The notes below the pieces were generated by a model. It was given only the letters and a program-made list of their open reading frames with translations, had not been told where the DNA came from and searched no databases. Positions 49,315-57,797 of a DNA stretch of 64,000 bases are shown piece by piece. The translations under genes and the position numbers were made by a program. The stretch comes from Herbihabitans rhizosphaerae (GTDB lineage: Bacteria; Actinomycetota; Actinomycetes; Mycobacteriales; Pseudonocardiaceae), in NCBI RefSeq assembly GCF_004216555.1, contig NZ_SGWQ01000005.1, positions 1 through 64,000 of the forward strand. The letters run 5' to 3'. Positions within the stretch are counted from its first letter, which is position 1. Each line of letters starts with the position of its first letter.

Positions 49315-50325
49315 CTAAGCTTGGTCGAAGCGGCTGCGCCTCGGGTGCGCGGCCGGGTTGGTCGCCGGGCGTTCGGCGAGCAGCATCAGCGACGTCACCC
49401 CGATCACCACACCGAGCACGAGCTTGCCGAAGTTCAGCATGTTGTCCAGCACGGGCGTCTGCGCGCCGCCGGAGAGCGCGGTGTCGGCGAGCACGACGGT
49501 GAGCGTCCACGCGCCCCAGGCGAACATCCCGCCGGCGCCGGTCCAGGCGAGCGCGAGCGGCAGCCAGAACGGGCCGCGCCAGCGCCGCACCATGGCGAGC
49601 AGACCACCGGCGCCGGCGATGACCAGCACGCCGTGCATGGCGTAGACGAGGTGACCGGTCACCGGCATCGACTCGCGGCCCTGGGTGAACGCGCCGACCG
49701 CCACGCCGAGGTAGCCGAGCGCGATCAGCGCGGCGGCCAGTGCCGTGCCGGTGGCGAGCGCCTTCTGCACGGCGTGCGTGGCACCCGGGCGCGCGGCCTC
49801 GGTGCGTGCGGTGAACACGGCGGCCCAGCGCACCCTGGCGTAGAGCAGGAACGCGATCACCAGCATGACGCCCTGCCAGGCGAACCCGCCGTAGACCATC
49901 GGCTGCACCCACGGTTCGAGCACGCCGGGGTCGGTGCTGGACGCGTCGGAGGCGACCAGCTCGCCCATCCCGGCCAGCGGGAGCATGATCGCGATCGGCA
50001 CCAGCAGGCCGGTCGCCACCCACATCGGGACGATCACCAGCCAGGCCGGCAGGCGCTGGCCCCACGCGTGCGTGAACGCCAGCGCGATGAGTACGGCGAT
50101 CAGGTCCATGCCGGCGGTGACGCCGTTGAGTACAACGATGCTGTTGTCGGAGGCCAAACTCGTGTCGCGGAAGCCGATCGTGCTGCCGGATAGCCAGGCG
50201 AACTTCAGCGCCAGGTACGGGATCGTGCCCAGAATCGCGGCGTACCCCACGACGTAGCGGATCACGGTGAGCCGGCTCGGCCGGTAGTGGCCCGGCACCG
50301 GCGCGGAGACGGTTGCGGTGGTCAT
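49315..50325 (-). CDS. Polytopic membrane protein of unknown function
   Basis: The 336-residue protein has about eight membrane helices, beginning VIRYVVGYAAILGTIPYLALKFAW and including YGGFAWQGVMLVIAFLLYA and LVYAMHGVLVIAGAGGLLAMV. No catalytic or transport signature was recognised. The 76-base gap to the kinase gene and shared direction make it a possible first gene of the two-component operon or a regulated target. Confidence 0.7.
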   Translation of the reverse strand: MTTATVSAPVPGHYRPSRLTVIRYVVGYAAILGTIPYLALKFAWLSGSTIGFRDTSLASDNSIVVLNGVTAGMDLIAVLIALAFTHAWGQRLPAWLVIVPMWVATGLLVPIAIMLPLAGMGELVASDASSTDPGVLEPWVQPMVYGGFAWQGVMLVIAFLLYARVRWAAVFTARTEAARPGATHAVQKALATGTALAAALIALGYLGVAVGAFTQGRESMPVTGHLVYAMHGVLVIAGAGGLLAMVRRWRGPFWLPLALAWTGAGGMFAWGAWTLTVVLADTALSGGAQTPVLDNMLNFGKLVLGVVIGVTSLMLLAERPATNPAAHPRRSRFDQA

Positions 50326-50535
50326 GCCTCAAACCCTCGCCGCGCCGCCCGTACAACGGGTCACCCCGAGGACCGAACCCGCTCCCTCCCAAGAGGGACC
50401 TCAGCGGTTATCCACAACCCGCGTTCCATCCACAACCTGATCTTGCTCCCCCACCCGATCTTGTTACCCGGGTACGCTGGCGAGCGGGGTGCCCCCCGGG
50501 TTCGGGTGGGGGCAGCCACAACGGTGTGGGGAAGA
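50326..50535. other. Intergenic region with DnaA-box-like and GC-rich repeat motifs
   Basis: TTATCCACA (50407-50415, an exact DnaA-box match) is followed 15 bases later by ATCCACAACC. A GC-rich stretch at about 50473-50535 (CTGGCGAGCGGGGTGCC, then CCGGGTTCGGGTGGGGG and a terminal GAAGATC) has a loosely similar counterpart at 61368-61445, also after two ATCCACA motifs. No gene is present. Confidence 0.4.
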
Positions 50536-51858
50536 TCAAAGTGACCTGGCGGCCGGGACGACGGGGGCGCGGCCGATCGGGTGGCAGGCCAGGCCCTCGG
50601 CGCGCAGATCGTTGAGCGGCAACAGGTTTCGGGTGTCCACAATGGACTGGCCGGCCATCAGCTCGGCGACCAGCGACCAGTCCAGCGTGGCGAACTCCGG
50701 CCACTCGGTGAGCACGACGACCACGTCCGCGCCCTTCACCGCCAGGTACGGATCGTCCACAAGGGACAGTCGGGACAGCTCCCCGTTCACCGCCGGGTCG
50801 TAGGCGGTCAGCTCCGCACCCTCGGCCGCGAGCAGCTCCGCCACGGCCAGCGCCGGCGAGTCACGCAGATCGTTGGTACCCGCCTTGAACGCCACCCCGA
50901 GCAGCCCGATCCGCGCGCCGGCCAGCGCGCCGCCGCACAGCCGCCGCACCTTCGCCACCACGTGCGCGTGCTGCGCCAGGTTCGTGTCGATCGCCGCGTC
51001 CAGCAGCGGGAACGCGTACCCGGCCGCCTCGGCGACCTGCGCCAGCGCCCTGGTGTCCTTCGGCAGGCACGAGCCGCCCCAACCGGGCCCCGGCCGCAGG
51101 AACGACCGCCCGATGCGCGGATCGTGCCCCATGCCCTCGATGACCGCCTCGACGTCCGCGCCCAGCCGCTCGCACAGCCCCGCGATCGCGTTCACGTACG
51201 ACAACTTCGTCGCCAGGTAGCAGTTCGCCGCGTACTTCACCATCTCCGCGCTCGCCGCGTCGGTCACCACGACCGGGGCGTTCAGCGCGTCGTACAGCCC
51301 GCCGACCAGCTCGGCCGCCGCCCGGTCGTCCGAGCCGACGACCACCCGATCCGGGTTCAGGAAGTCCGACACCGCGCTGCCCTCGCGCAGGAACTCCGGG
51401 TTCGACACCACCGCGATGTCGTCGCGCCCGAGCATGTCGGCCACCCGCGCGGCCGTACCCACCGGCACGGTCGACTTGGTCACCAGCACGCTGCCCGCCG
51501 GCAGCACGTCCGCGATCTCGCCGACCACCGACTCCACCGCGCGCAGGTCGGCCTCGCCGCCGGCACCCATCGGCGTCGGCACGCACAGGAACAGCGCCAC
51601 CGGCCCGTCCGCGGTGACCACGGCCGGCCGCGCACCGAGCACGAAGTCCAGGTTGCCCGAGGCGGTGCCGCCGCTCACCAGCTCGGCGAGCCCCGTCTCG
51701 AGAATGTCGACCTGCCCCGCGCGCAGCCGCGCGATCTTGGCCGGATCGATGTCGGCACACGTGACGCGATGCCCGACGGAGGCGAGACACGCCCCGGTCG
51801 TCAGTCCCACATACCCCGTACCCACCACGATGACGCGTCGCGTCGACACGCGAACCAC
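50536..51858 (-). CDS. UDP-glucose/GDP-mannose-type sugar dehydrogenase
   Basis: The 440-residue enzyme has an NAD-binding GTGYVGLTTGACLA motif, FLCVPTP and TKSTVPVGT segments, and the catalytic C264 in WGGSCLPKDT, all typical of UDP-glucose 6-dehydrogenases, with the C-terminal GLAFK-like GVAFKAGTNDLRDSPAL. It oxidises a nucleotide sugar to the uronic acid with two NAD+. UDP-glucose is the usual substrate, but UDP-ManNAc or similar cannot be excluded. It would feed the glycosyltransferases encoded elsewhere in the window. Confidence 0.85.
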   Translation of the reverse strand: MVRVSTRRVIVVGTGYVGLTTGACLASVGHRVTCADIDPAKIARLRAGQVDILETGLAELVSGGTASGNLDFVLGARPAVVTADGPVALFLCVPTPMGAGGEADLRAVESVVGEIADVLPAGSVLVTKSTVPVGTAARVADMLGRDDIAVVSNPEFLREGSAVSDFLNPDRVVVGSDDRAAAELVGGLYDALNAPVVVTDAASAEMVKYAANCYLATKLSYVNAIAGLCERLGADVEAVIEGMGHDPRIGRSFLRPGPGWGGSCLPKDTRALAQVAEAAGYAFPLLDAAIDTNLAQHAHVVAKVRRLCGGALAGARIGLLGVAFKAGTNDLRDSPALAVAELLAAEGAELTAYDPAVNGELSRLSLVDDPYLAVKGADVVVVLTEWPEFATLDWSLVAELMAGQSIVDTRNLLPLNDLRAEGLACHPIGRAPVVPAARSL

Positions 51859-51994
51859 CCCTGACTCTTCTCGCCAAATCAGGCCGTCTCGACCGTGACA
51901 GGCGGAGTTGACCGCCGGGCGAACGTGGAGCGGCGTCGGCGCGTACGACGCGGGCCTAGATCACAACCTGTGGGTGACACTAAGGTCACCGCTT

Positions 51995-52957
51995 GTGGAA
52001 CACCGTCACCTCGGTGCATCGGGCCTGGTGGTCAGCACCGTCGGGCTCGGGTGCAACAACCTGGGCCGCCCCGGCACGGCCGCGGAGTCGCTGGCCGGCT
52101 CGCGCGCCGTCGTCGGCGCCGCGCTGGACGCCGGGGTGAACCTGTTCGACATCGCCGACGTGTACGGCGCCCCGCGCGGCCGCAGCGAGGAGCTGCTCGG
52201 GCAGGCGCTGTCCGGGCGGCGGGACCAGGCGGTGATCGCCACCAAGTTCGGGCTGGACATGCAGGGCGCGAACGGGCCCGACTTCGGCGCGCGCGGATCG
52301 CGGCGGTACGTGCGGCGCGCGCTCGAGGCGTCGCTGCGGCGGCTGGGTACCGACTGGATCGACCTGTACCAGTTCCACCGGCCGGACCCGTCCACGCCGA
52401 TCGAGGAAACCCTTGCCACGCTTGACGATCTGGTGCGCGAGGGGACGGTCCGCTACGTCGGGGTGTGCAACATGGCCGGCTGGCAGGTGGCCGACGCGGT
52501 GTGGCACGCGCGCGACGCCGGGGTGACCGCGCCGGTCGCCGCGCAGAACCACTACTCGCTGCTCGAACGCGAGGCCGAGCGCGAGCTGCTGCCGGCCGCC
52601 ACCCGGTTCCGGCTGGGCGTGCTGCCGTACTTCCCACTGGCCAACGGTCTGCTCACGGGCAAGTACCACCGCGGAAGCGACCCGCCGTCCGGCAGTCGGC
52701 TGGCCGCGCGGCAGCGGCTGCTCGAGGACGCGCCGTGGGAGCGGATCGAGAAGCTGCGCGCGTTCGCCGAGGAGCGCCGGATCACGATGAGCACGCTGGC
52801 CATCGGGTGGCTCACCGCGCAGTCGTCGGTCGGTTCGGTGATCGCCGGCGCGACGACACCCGAACAGGTGATCGCGAACGCGGCGGCCTCCACGTGGAAT
52901 CCGACGCCGGAGGACCTCGACGCGATCGACGAGATCTGCCCGCCCGGCCGCCGCTGA
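51995..52957 (+). CDS. Aldo/keto reductase
   Basis: A 320-residue TIM-barrel reductase with the tetrad D52, Y57 (LFDIADVYG), K84 (IATKFG) and the His in LYQFHRPD. The C-terminal NADPH-binding block is SVIAGATTPEQVIANAAA. It belongs to the broad YajO/Tas-like group acting on aldehydes or sugars. Start chosen at the GTG at 51995, which gives the typical EHRHLGASGLVVSTVGLGCN N-terminus. Confidence 0.88.
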   Translation: MEHRHLGASGLVVSTVGLGCNNLGRPGTAAESLAGSRAVVGAALDAGVNLFDIADVYGAPRGRSEELLGQALSGRRDQAVIATKFGLDMQGANGPDFGARGSRRYVRRALEASLRRLGTDWIDLYQFHRPDPSTPIEETLATLDDLVREGTVRYVGVCNMAGWQVADAVWHARDAGVTAPVAAQNHYSLLEREAERELLPAATRFRLGVLPYFPLANGLLTGKYHRGSDPPSGSRLAARQRLLEDAPWERIEKLRAFAEERRITMSTLAIGWLTAQSSVGSVIAGATTPEQVIANAAASTWNPTPEDLDAIDEICPPGRR

Positions 52958-53004
52958 ACGGCTTGGGCTCTCCAGGACCCATCGAACAACGCCACGCCGC
53001 CCAA

Positions 53005-53109
53005 GACTTGACAACCGCTCCAGCCCCCATCGCGTACTTTAGCCCGCTAAAGTCCGTCAGCCACGAAGAAAGCCCAGGTCAGGCGTGGTCGTCGGGTGGC
53101 AGAGAACGT
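53005..53109 (+). repeat. Dispersed intergenic element, copy 3 (truncated)
   Basis: CTTGACAA (53007-53014), the palindrome ACTTTAGCCCGCTAAAGT (53036-53053) and GAAGAAAGCCCAGGTCA follow in the order seen in copies 1 and 2. The CGTGAGGGT hairpin is missing; similarity ends around GAACGT just before the MFS stop codon at 53110. Like copy 2, its distal end abuts the 3' end of a leftward gene. Confidence 0.75.
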
Positions 53110-54405
53110 TTACGCCTCCGGTGCGCGGTAGCGCCAGAACTCCCGCAGGCACACCACGGCGATCACGGTCAGCACGATCACGAACACGCCGCCGGTGGCC
53201 GTCGCGGCGGCGGTACCCACCGCGTCGGCTCCCCAGCCGTGCACCAGGTCGGCCACCCTCGGCCCACCGGCCACGACGACCGTGAACAGCCCCTGCATCC
53301 GCCCGCGCATCTCGTCGGTGGCCGCGGTCTGCAGCATCGCGCTGCGGTGGATCGCGCTGATCATGTCGGCCGCGCCGCCGAGCGCCAGGAACACCACCGC
53401 CAGCCACAGCGCGGTGGACAGTCCGAAGCCGACCATCGCCGCGCCCCAGGCGACGATCGCGAGCGTCACCACCGCACCCTGCCTCGGCAGCCGGGCGAAC
53501 CAGCCGGAGAACAGTCCGGCGACGGCGGCGCCGACCGGGATCGCCGCGAACAGCAGCCCGAGCGCCGGCCCGCCGCCTGGTGGATCGCCGAAGGTGCGCT
53601 CGGACATCTCCGGGAACAACGCCCTCGGCATGCCGGCGACCATCGCGATGACGTCCACGAGGAACGACGCCAGCAGCACACTTTGCGTTGACACGTAACG
53701 GAATCCGTCGACGACCGCACCCAGCCCCATACTCGACCGCACGCCTTCCAACGGCGGGATCGGCGGCAGCCCGAACACCAGCACGAGCGCCGCGATCAGC
53801 GCCACCGTGTCGATGAAGTACAAAGTGGACAGTCCGAGAACCGGGATCAGCGTGCCGGCCATCAGCGGGCCGAACACCATGCCGAAGGTGAGCACGGTGA
53901 AGCTGAGCGCGCTGGCCGGGGCGAGCAGTTCGGGCGGAACGAGCCGCGCGACGGCGGCCGAGCGGGTCGGCATGTTCACCGCGACGAACGCCTGCTGCAC
54001 GCCGAGCAACACCAGCACCAGCCACACCGACCGCAGGCCCGCGAACGCCTGCGCCCACAGCAGCGCGGAGCTGACCGCGACACCGATGTTGCTGACGATC
54101 ATGACCTTGCGACGGTCGATGGCGTCGGCGATCGCGCCGCCCCACAGTCCGAAGATCAACAGCGGCACCAGCCCGACCGCGCCGGTCAGCCCGACGTATC
54201 CGGACGAGCCGGTGATGTCGAACACCTGCTTGGGCACGGCGACCGCTGTCAACTGGCTGCCGACGGCCGTGACCAGCGTGGACAGCCACATTCGGCGGTA
54301 CTCGCGGATCTTCAGCGGCCGCGTGTCGATCACGATCCTGCTGAGCAGCCGCCGCCCTCGGGATGTGCTGGTGCCGTCCTCGCGGAGGTCGGCGCCGGTA
54401 CTCAC
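53110..54405 (-). CDS. MFS transporter, EntS-like exporter
   Basis: The 431-residue protein has twelve predicted helices and MFS landmarks (LWGGAIADAIDRRKVMIVSN in the loop 2-3, MPTRSAAVARLVPPELLAPASAL, MRGRMQGLFT). The sequence is of the MFS_3/EntS group, which exports siderophores and other small molecules. I start at the GTG at 54405; further upstream the frame is not coding-like. An inverted repeat just upstream (54414-54430) is a likely operator. Confidence 0.85.
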   Translation of the reverse strand: MSTGADLREDGTSTSRGRRLLSRIVIDTRPLKIREYRRMWLSTLVTAVGSQLTAVAVPKQVFDITGSSGYVGLTGAVGLVPLLIFGLWGGAIADAIDRRKVMIVSNIGVAVSSALLWAQAFAGLRSVWLVLVLLGVQQAFVAVNMPTRSAAVARLVPPELLAPASALSFTVLTFGMVFGPLMAGTLIPVLGLSTLYFIDTVALIAALVLVFGLPPIPPLEGVRSSMGLGAVVDGFRYVSTQSVLLASFLVDVIAMVAGMPRALFPEMSERTFGDPPGGGPALGLLFAAIPVGAAVAGLFSGWFARLPRQGAVVTLAIVAWGAAMVGFGLSTALWLAVVFLALGGAADMISAIHRSAMLQTAATDEMRGRMQGLFTVVVAGGPRVADLVHGWGADAVGTAAATATGGVFVIVLTVIAVVCLREFWRYRAPEA

Positions 54406-54413
54406 GAGTGAGA

Positions 54414-54430
54414 GGTTAGCTCGGCTAACT
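54414..54430. promoter_or_regulatory. Inverted repeat upstream of the MFS gene
   Basis: GGTTAGC-TCG-GCTAACT is a nearly perfect 7-bp dyad nine bases from the MFS start codon. The GGTTAG/CTAAC halves recall DtxR/IdeR iron boxes, but the spacing is about four bases too wide for one. It may bind a TetR-type factor not in this window. Confidence 0.45.
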
Positions 54431-54532
54431 ACTGGTTGGCGTGTGATTTTCGACCGATAGCACTCACGGTGTGGGACTGAACGGGCGTTAACCTTCGGGC
54501 GCACGACTCAACGACGAGGAAGAGGGACGAAC

Positions 54533-55297
54533 ATGCGGATTGCGGAGACCGCGGCGATCGTGACGGGCGGCGCGTCGGGACTCGGCGGCGCGACGGCGGC
54601 GGCGCTGGCCAAGCAGGGCGCTTCCGTGTTCGCCCTCGATCTCCCCTCGGCCGTGCACAACGCACCCGAGGTGGACGGCGTCAGCTACGTGCCGACCGAC
54701 GTGACCGACCCCGAGCAGGTGCGCGCCGCCGTAGACATCGCAGCCACCGCGTCCGTCGATACCCCGCTGCGGATCGTGGTCAACTGCGCGGGAATCGGGC
54801 CGTCCGCGCGGATCCTGTCCCGCAAGGGGCCGCACGACCTCGACCTGTTCCGCAAGGTCGTCGAGGTGAACCTGATCGGCACGTTCAACGTGGTCACGGT
54901 GGCCGCCGAGGCGATCGCCCAGACCGATCCGCAGGACCACGGCCAGCGCGGCGTGGTGATCAACACCGCGTCCATCGCGGCGTTCGACGGGCAGATCGGC
55001 CAGGCGGCCTACGCGGCGTCCAAGGGCGGTGTGATCGGGCTGAACCTGCCGGCGGCGCGCGACCTCGCCTCGGCCGGCATTCGGGTGCTGACCATCGCGC
55101 CGGGCATCATCGACACGCCGATGCTCGCCACGGTGAGCGAGGAGTTCCGGGCCACCCTGGCCGAGGGCATTCCGTTCCCCAAGCGCCTCGGCCTGCCCGA
55201 GGAGTACGCCAAGCTGGCGCTGTCGATCATCGATCAGGACTATCTGAACGGCGAGGTCATCCGACTGGACGGCGCGCTGCGGATGGCGCCACGCTGA
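54533..55297 (+). CDS. Short-chain dehydrogenase, 3-hydroxyacyl-CoA dehydrogenase type 2-like
   Basis: The 254-residue SDR has the cofactor motif TGGASGLG, NCAG (NNAG position), and the catalytic S147, Y160 and K164 (YAASK). The insertion around SRKGPHDLDLFRKVVEVNL and the C-terminus LNGEVIRLDGALRMAPR match the HSD17B10-like branch, which oxidises 3-hydroxyacyl-CoA or steroids with NAD+. It is preceded by AGAGGGA. The next gene starts four bases downstream of its stop. Confidence 0.88.
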   Translation: MRIAETAAIVTGGASGLGGATAAALAKQGASVFALDLPSAVHNAPEVDGVSYVPTDVTDPEQVRAAVDIAATASVDTPLRIVVNCAGIGPSARILSRKGPHDLDLFRKVVEVNLIGTFNVVTVAAEAIAQTDPQDHGQRGVVINTASIAAFDGQIGQAAYAASKGGVIGLNLPAARDLASAGIRVLTIAPGIIDTPMLATVSEEFRATLAEGIPFPKRLGLPEEYAKLALSIIDQDYLNGEVIRLDGALRMAPR

Positions 55298-55301
55298 ACG
55301 G

Positions 55302-55745
55302 GTGGGCCTCGACGCATGCGTGAACTGCCGGTGCTGGCAGGACGGTCACGCACGCCGTCCGCCGTTCGACCCCGCACTGCTGGTGTTCACCGGCGGACTG
55401 GTCGACATCGCACCGGAGCACGCCGACGACGGCCGGCTGTACGCGGCGTACTGGGAATGGCGGCGCGACGCGTGCCCGCACGTGAACATGGAGCACGCGT
55501 CGGAAGCGATCGCCAACTGGCCGGACTACCGCGCGTTCACCGCGGCACTGGCGCGCGCGGGTGACTTCTCGACGCTGACGAGCGAACTGCCGCGCGGCAA
55601 CAGCGGCACCACACCGGCCGCCGCCGCGGCCACCGCGCTGGAGGAGCTGGCCGTGTCGCCGTCCGGGCACGAGCCGACGGTCGCGGCACTGATCCGGGTG
55701 TTCCGCGCGTCGAGAGAAACCGGCAACCCGGTCGTCTGGCTGTAG
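55302..55745 (+). CDS. Small hypothetical protein with N-terminal cysteine cluster
   Basis: The 147-residue frame starts with GTG four bases after the SDR stop and opens with DACVNCRCWQDG (C-x2-C-x-C), followed by an acidic W-rich region (LYAAYWEWRRDACPHVNMEHASEAI) and helices. The cysteine cluster and C/H later (CPHVNMEH) could bind a metal. Codon use is normal. No family recognised; close spacing suggests translation together with the SDR. Confidence 0.65.
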   Translation: MGLDACVNCRCWQDGHARRPPFDPALLVFTGGLVDIAPEHADDGRLYAAYWEWRRDACPHVNMEHASEAIANWPDYRAFTAALARAGDFSTLTSELPRGNSGTTPAAAAATALEELAVSPSGHEPTVAALIRVFRASRETGNPVVWL

Positions 55746-55777
55746 CGCCCGGGAATGAGCCGGCATCCGCACCTGTT

Positions 55778-55806
55778 GCTTGGTATTGAATAGTTTGACA
55801 CCAAGC
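55778..55806. promoter_or_regulatory. Probable MarR-type operator
   Basis: GCTTGGT (55778-55784) and ACCAAGC (55800-55806) form a perfect 7-bp dyad with a 15-base A/T-rich centre containing TTGAATAGTTTGAC. It lies 14 bases upstream of the DUF6506 start, over the expected promoter. The convergent MarR gene at 56400 is a plausible binder. Confidence 0.5.
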
Positions 55807-55819
55807 TAAAGGAGCGATC

Positions 55820-56422
55820 GTGTCCGAGACGTATGACGAGCTGTTCCTGTTCCTCACCGCCGGGGCGAACCCCGAAGTCGACCGAGTGGTGAAGGAGCAC
55901 GCGGGCGGGCGGTCGCTGTTCGTGTGGGTGCCCGACGCGGCGACGGCGGCCGAGGTCACCCGGGCGACGGCCGGGCTGCGATTGATCGAGTTGTATCGGG
56001 GCTTCGATCTGCGGTCGGCCGGTGCGGTGATCGAGGCGGCGAACGGGGTGCCGGTCGGGTTGGCCGGCCACGCCACCAGCGCGCCGCCGGAGAACCCCGC
56101 GCACAACGTGATGATCTACTTCGACCCGGAGGCCGACCCGGCTGCGGACCGGATCGTGCGCGAGCACGCCGGCGGTCGCACCACGATCATCCCCGTGCCG
56201 GCGTACTCCGAGGCCGCGACGCTGGCCGACGAGATCGCCGGACAGGGCGCCGACCTGGTGGAGATCTGCGGTGGCACCCCGCTCACCGCGGCGGCCGCCG
56301 CACGCGAGAAGGTCGGCGACCGGGCCGCCGTCACATCGGTGACCTGGCCGTTCGAGGCGATCGACGGTGTGTACGCGTTCAAGAGCGCGTTCGACGCCGC
56401 TACCGCTCCAGCAACGTCCTGA
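55820..56422 (+). CDS. DUF6506 protein, two tandem units
   Basis: The 200-residue protein contains two related halves: VDRVVKEHAGGRSLFVWVP with LRLIELYRGF and AVIEAANG, and ADRIVREHAGGRTTIIPVP with ADLVEICGGT and AAAREKVG. This is the DUF6506 unit, about 95 residues, duplicated in tandem. GGAG lies five bases before the GTG start. The 3' end overlaps the MarR gene on the other strand by 23 bases. Function of the family is not known to me. Confidence 0.75.
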   Translation: MSETYDELFLFLTAGANPEVDRVVKEHAGGRSLFVWVPDAATAAEVTRATAGLRLIELYRGFDLRSAGAVIEAANGVPVGLAGHATSAPPENPAHNVMIYFDPEADPAADRIVREHAGGRTTIIPVPAYSEAATLADEIAGQGADLVEICGGTPLTAAAAAREKVGDRAAVTSVTWPFEAIDGVYAFKSAFDAATAPATS

Positions 56423-56882
56423 GCAGGCGTGCGGCCGACGCGCGCTGGCGGTCGCCGAGCGGGGCGAGGAACTCCTCGTCCGCCTCGAGCACGGCGTCCA
56501 CGGCGCGCGCGGTCAGCCGGGTGCCCTTGGCGGTGAGCCGGATCCGCACCTGCCGCCGGTCGGTCTCGTCGTGCACCCGGTCGACCAGGCCGGCGGCGTG
56601 CAGCCGGTCCACCCGCGCGGTCATCGCACCCGAGGTGATCAACGCCGAACGGGCGAGATCGCGCGGGTTCACGCCGTCCGGATCCCCGCGCCGCAGCAGG
56701 GTGCTGAGCACGTCGAAGTCGCCGTAGCTGAGCCCGAGCGGGCGCAGCGCGGCGACGATCGCGCCCTGCAGAGTCTCCGCCGCGAGCAGCAGCCGGCCGA
56801 CCACCTCGAGCGCGCTGACGTCGAGATTCGGGGCACTCGCCGCCCACTCGCGGATCATGTCGTCCACGTGATCGGCTGGCAC
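56400..56882 (-). CDS. MarR-family regulator
   Basis: The 160-residue winged-helix protein shows LLLAAETLQGAIVAALRPLGLSYGDFDVLSTLLRRGDPDGVNPRDLARSALITSGAMTARVDRLHAAGLVDRVHDETDRRQVRIRLTAKG-type order, with the recognition helix around SGAMTARVDRL and wing DETDRRQVRIRLT. It is convergent with the DUF6506 gene and divergent from the epimerase gene (24 bases apart), so it may control either. Confidence 0.88.
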   Translation of the reverse strand: MPADHVDDMIREWAASAPNLDVSALEVVGRLLLAAETLQGAIVAALRPLGLSYGDFDVLSTLLRRGDPDGVNPRDLARSALITSGAMTARVDRLHAAGLVDRVHDETDRRQVRIRLTAKGTRLTARAVDAVLEADEEFLAPLGDRQRASAARLLRTLLER

Positions 56883-56906
56883 CGGGCAACCCTAGACCGT
56901 GACACG

Positions 56907-57797
56907 ATGCCCGGCATGGAGTACGAGATCCGCCGGGGTGCGGCCCGGGCCGTGATCACCTCGCGAGGCGGTGGGCTGCGCGCGTTCGACGTGGCCGGGG
57001 TGTCCTATGTGGACGGATACGGGCCTGGCGAGTCGCCGCCGATGGGGGCCGGTGCGGTGCTCGTGCCGTGGCCGAATCGGGTGGCCGGCGCGGTGTGGGC
57101 GCGGGACGGTGAGCGGCACGAGCTGGAGGTGACCGAGCCGGCGCGCGGCAACGCCAATCATGGGCTGGTGCGCAAGCGGGCGTGGTCGCTGGTCGCGCAC
57201 GACGCGTCCGCCGTCACGCTGGAGATCAGCGTCGAGCCAGTGCCCGGGTGGCCGTTTCCCTTTCGTACCACCGTTTCCTACGCACTGGACGAGCGTGGGT
57301 TGACGATCACGCACGGCGTGCACAACCTCGGCGAGCGGCCGCTGCCGTTCGGTGTCGGCGCGCACCCGTACCCCCGGCCGGGTGACGCCGATCCGGACGA
57401 CTGTGTGCTCACCCTCGCCGCGTCCACCCATCTGCCGCTGGATCCGGAGCGGATGGTGCCGAGCGGGCCGGCGGTCCCCGTGGACGGGACCGGCCTGGAC
57501 TTCCGCACGGGCCGGCCGCTGCGCGGGGTGACGCTGGATCACGCGTTCGGCGGTTGTGTGCCCGACGGGCAAGGACTAGTGCGGCACTCGCTCGGCGACG
57601 TGTCGGTGTGGGCCGATCCGGTGTTCTCCTGGGTGCAGGTCTACACGCCGGATTCGTTCCCCGGTAAGGGATCCACGCGCGCGGTGGCGATCGAGCCGAT
57701 GACCTGCCCGCCGGACGCGCTCAACTCCGGCACCGACCTGATCACGCTCGCGCCGGGCGAGTCGTGGACCGGCCGCTGGGGCATCACGCCGGTTTGA
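56907..57797 (+). CDS. Aldose 1-epimerase (mutarotase) family protein
   Basis: The 296-residue beta-sandwich enzyme has the family's PWPNRVAG active-site segment, NHGLVRKRAW with catalytic-type His, GVGAHPYPRPGD (second His), LDHAFGG and the C-terminal VAIEPMTCPPDALN with catalytic Glu. It interconverts alpha and beta anomers of a hexose or related sugar. Start at the ATG at 56907; another ATG nine bases later is possible. The end overlaps the PadR-GyrI gene by 14 bases, tail to tail. Confidence 0.88.
   Translation: MPGMEYEIRRGAARAVITSRGGGLRAFDVAGVSYVDGYGPGESPPMGAGAVLVPWPNRVAGAVWARDGERHELEVTEPARGNANHGLVRKRAWSLVAHDASAVTLEISVEPVPGWPFPFRTTVSYALDERGLTITHGVHNLGERPLPFGVGAHPYPRPGDADPDDCVLTLAASTHLPLDPERMVPSGPAVPVDGTGLDFRTGRPLRGVTLDHAFGGCVPDGQGLVRHSLGDVSVWADPVFSWVQVYTPDSFPGKGSTRAVAIEPMTCPPDALNSGTDLITLAPGESWTGRWGITPV

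Noticed and set aside
50407-50415. TTATCCACA as a sign of a replication origin
   Set aside because: Only one exact box, no cluster, and no dnaA, dnaN or partition genes nearby.
54414-54430. IdeR/DtxR iron box before the EntS-like exporter
   Set aside because: The half-sites match but the centre is about four bases too long for the 19-bp iron box.
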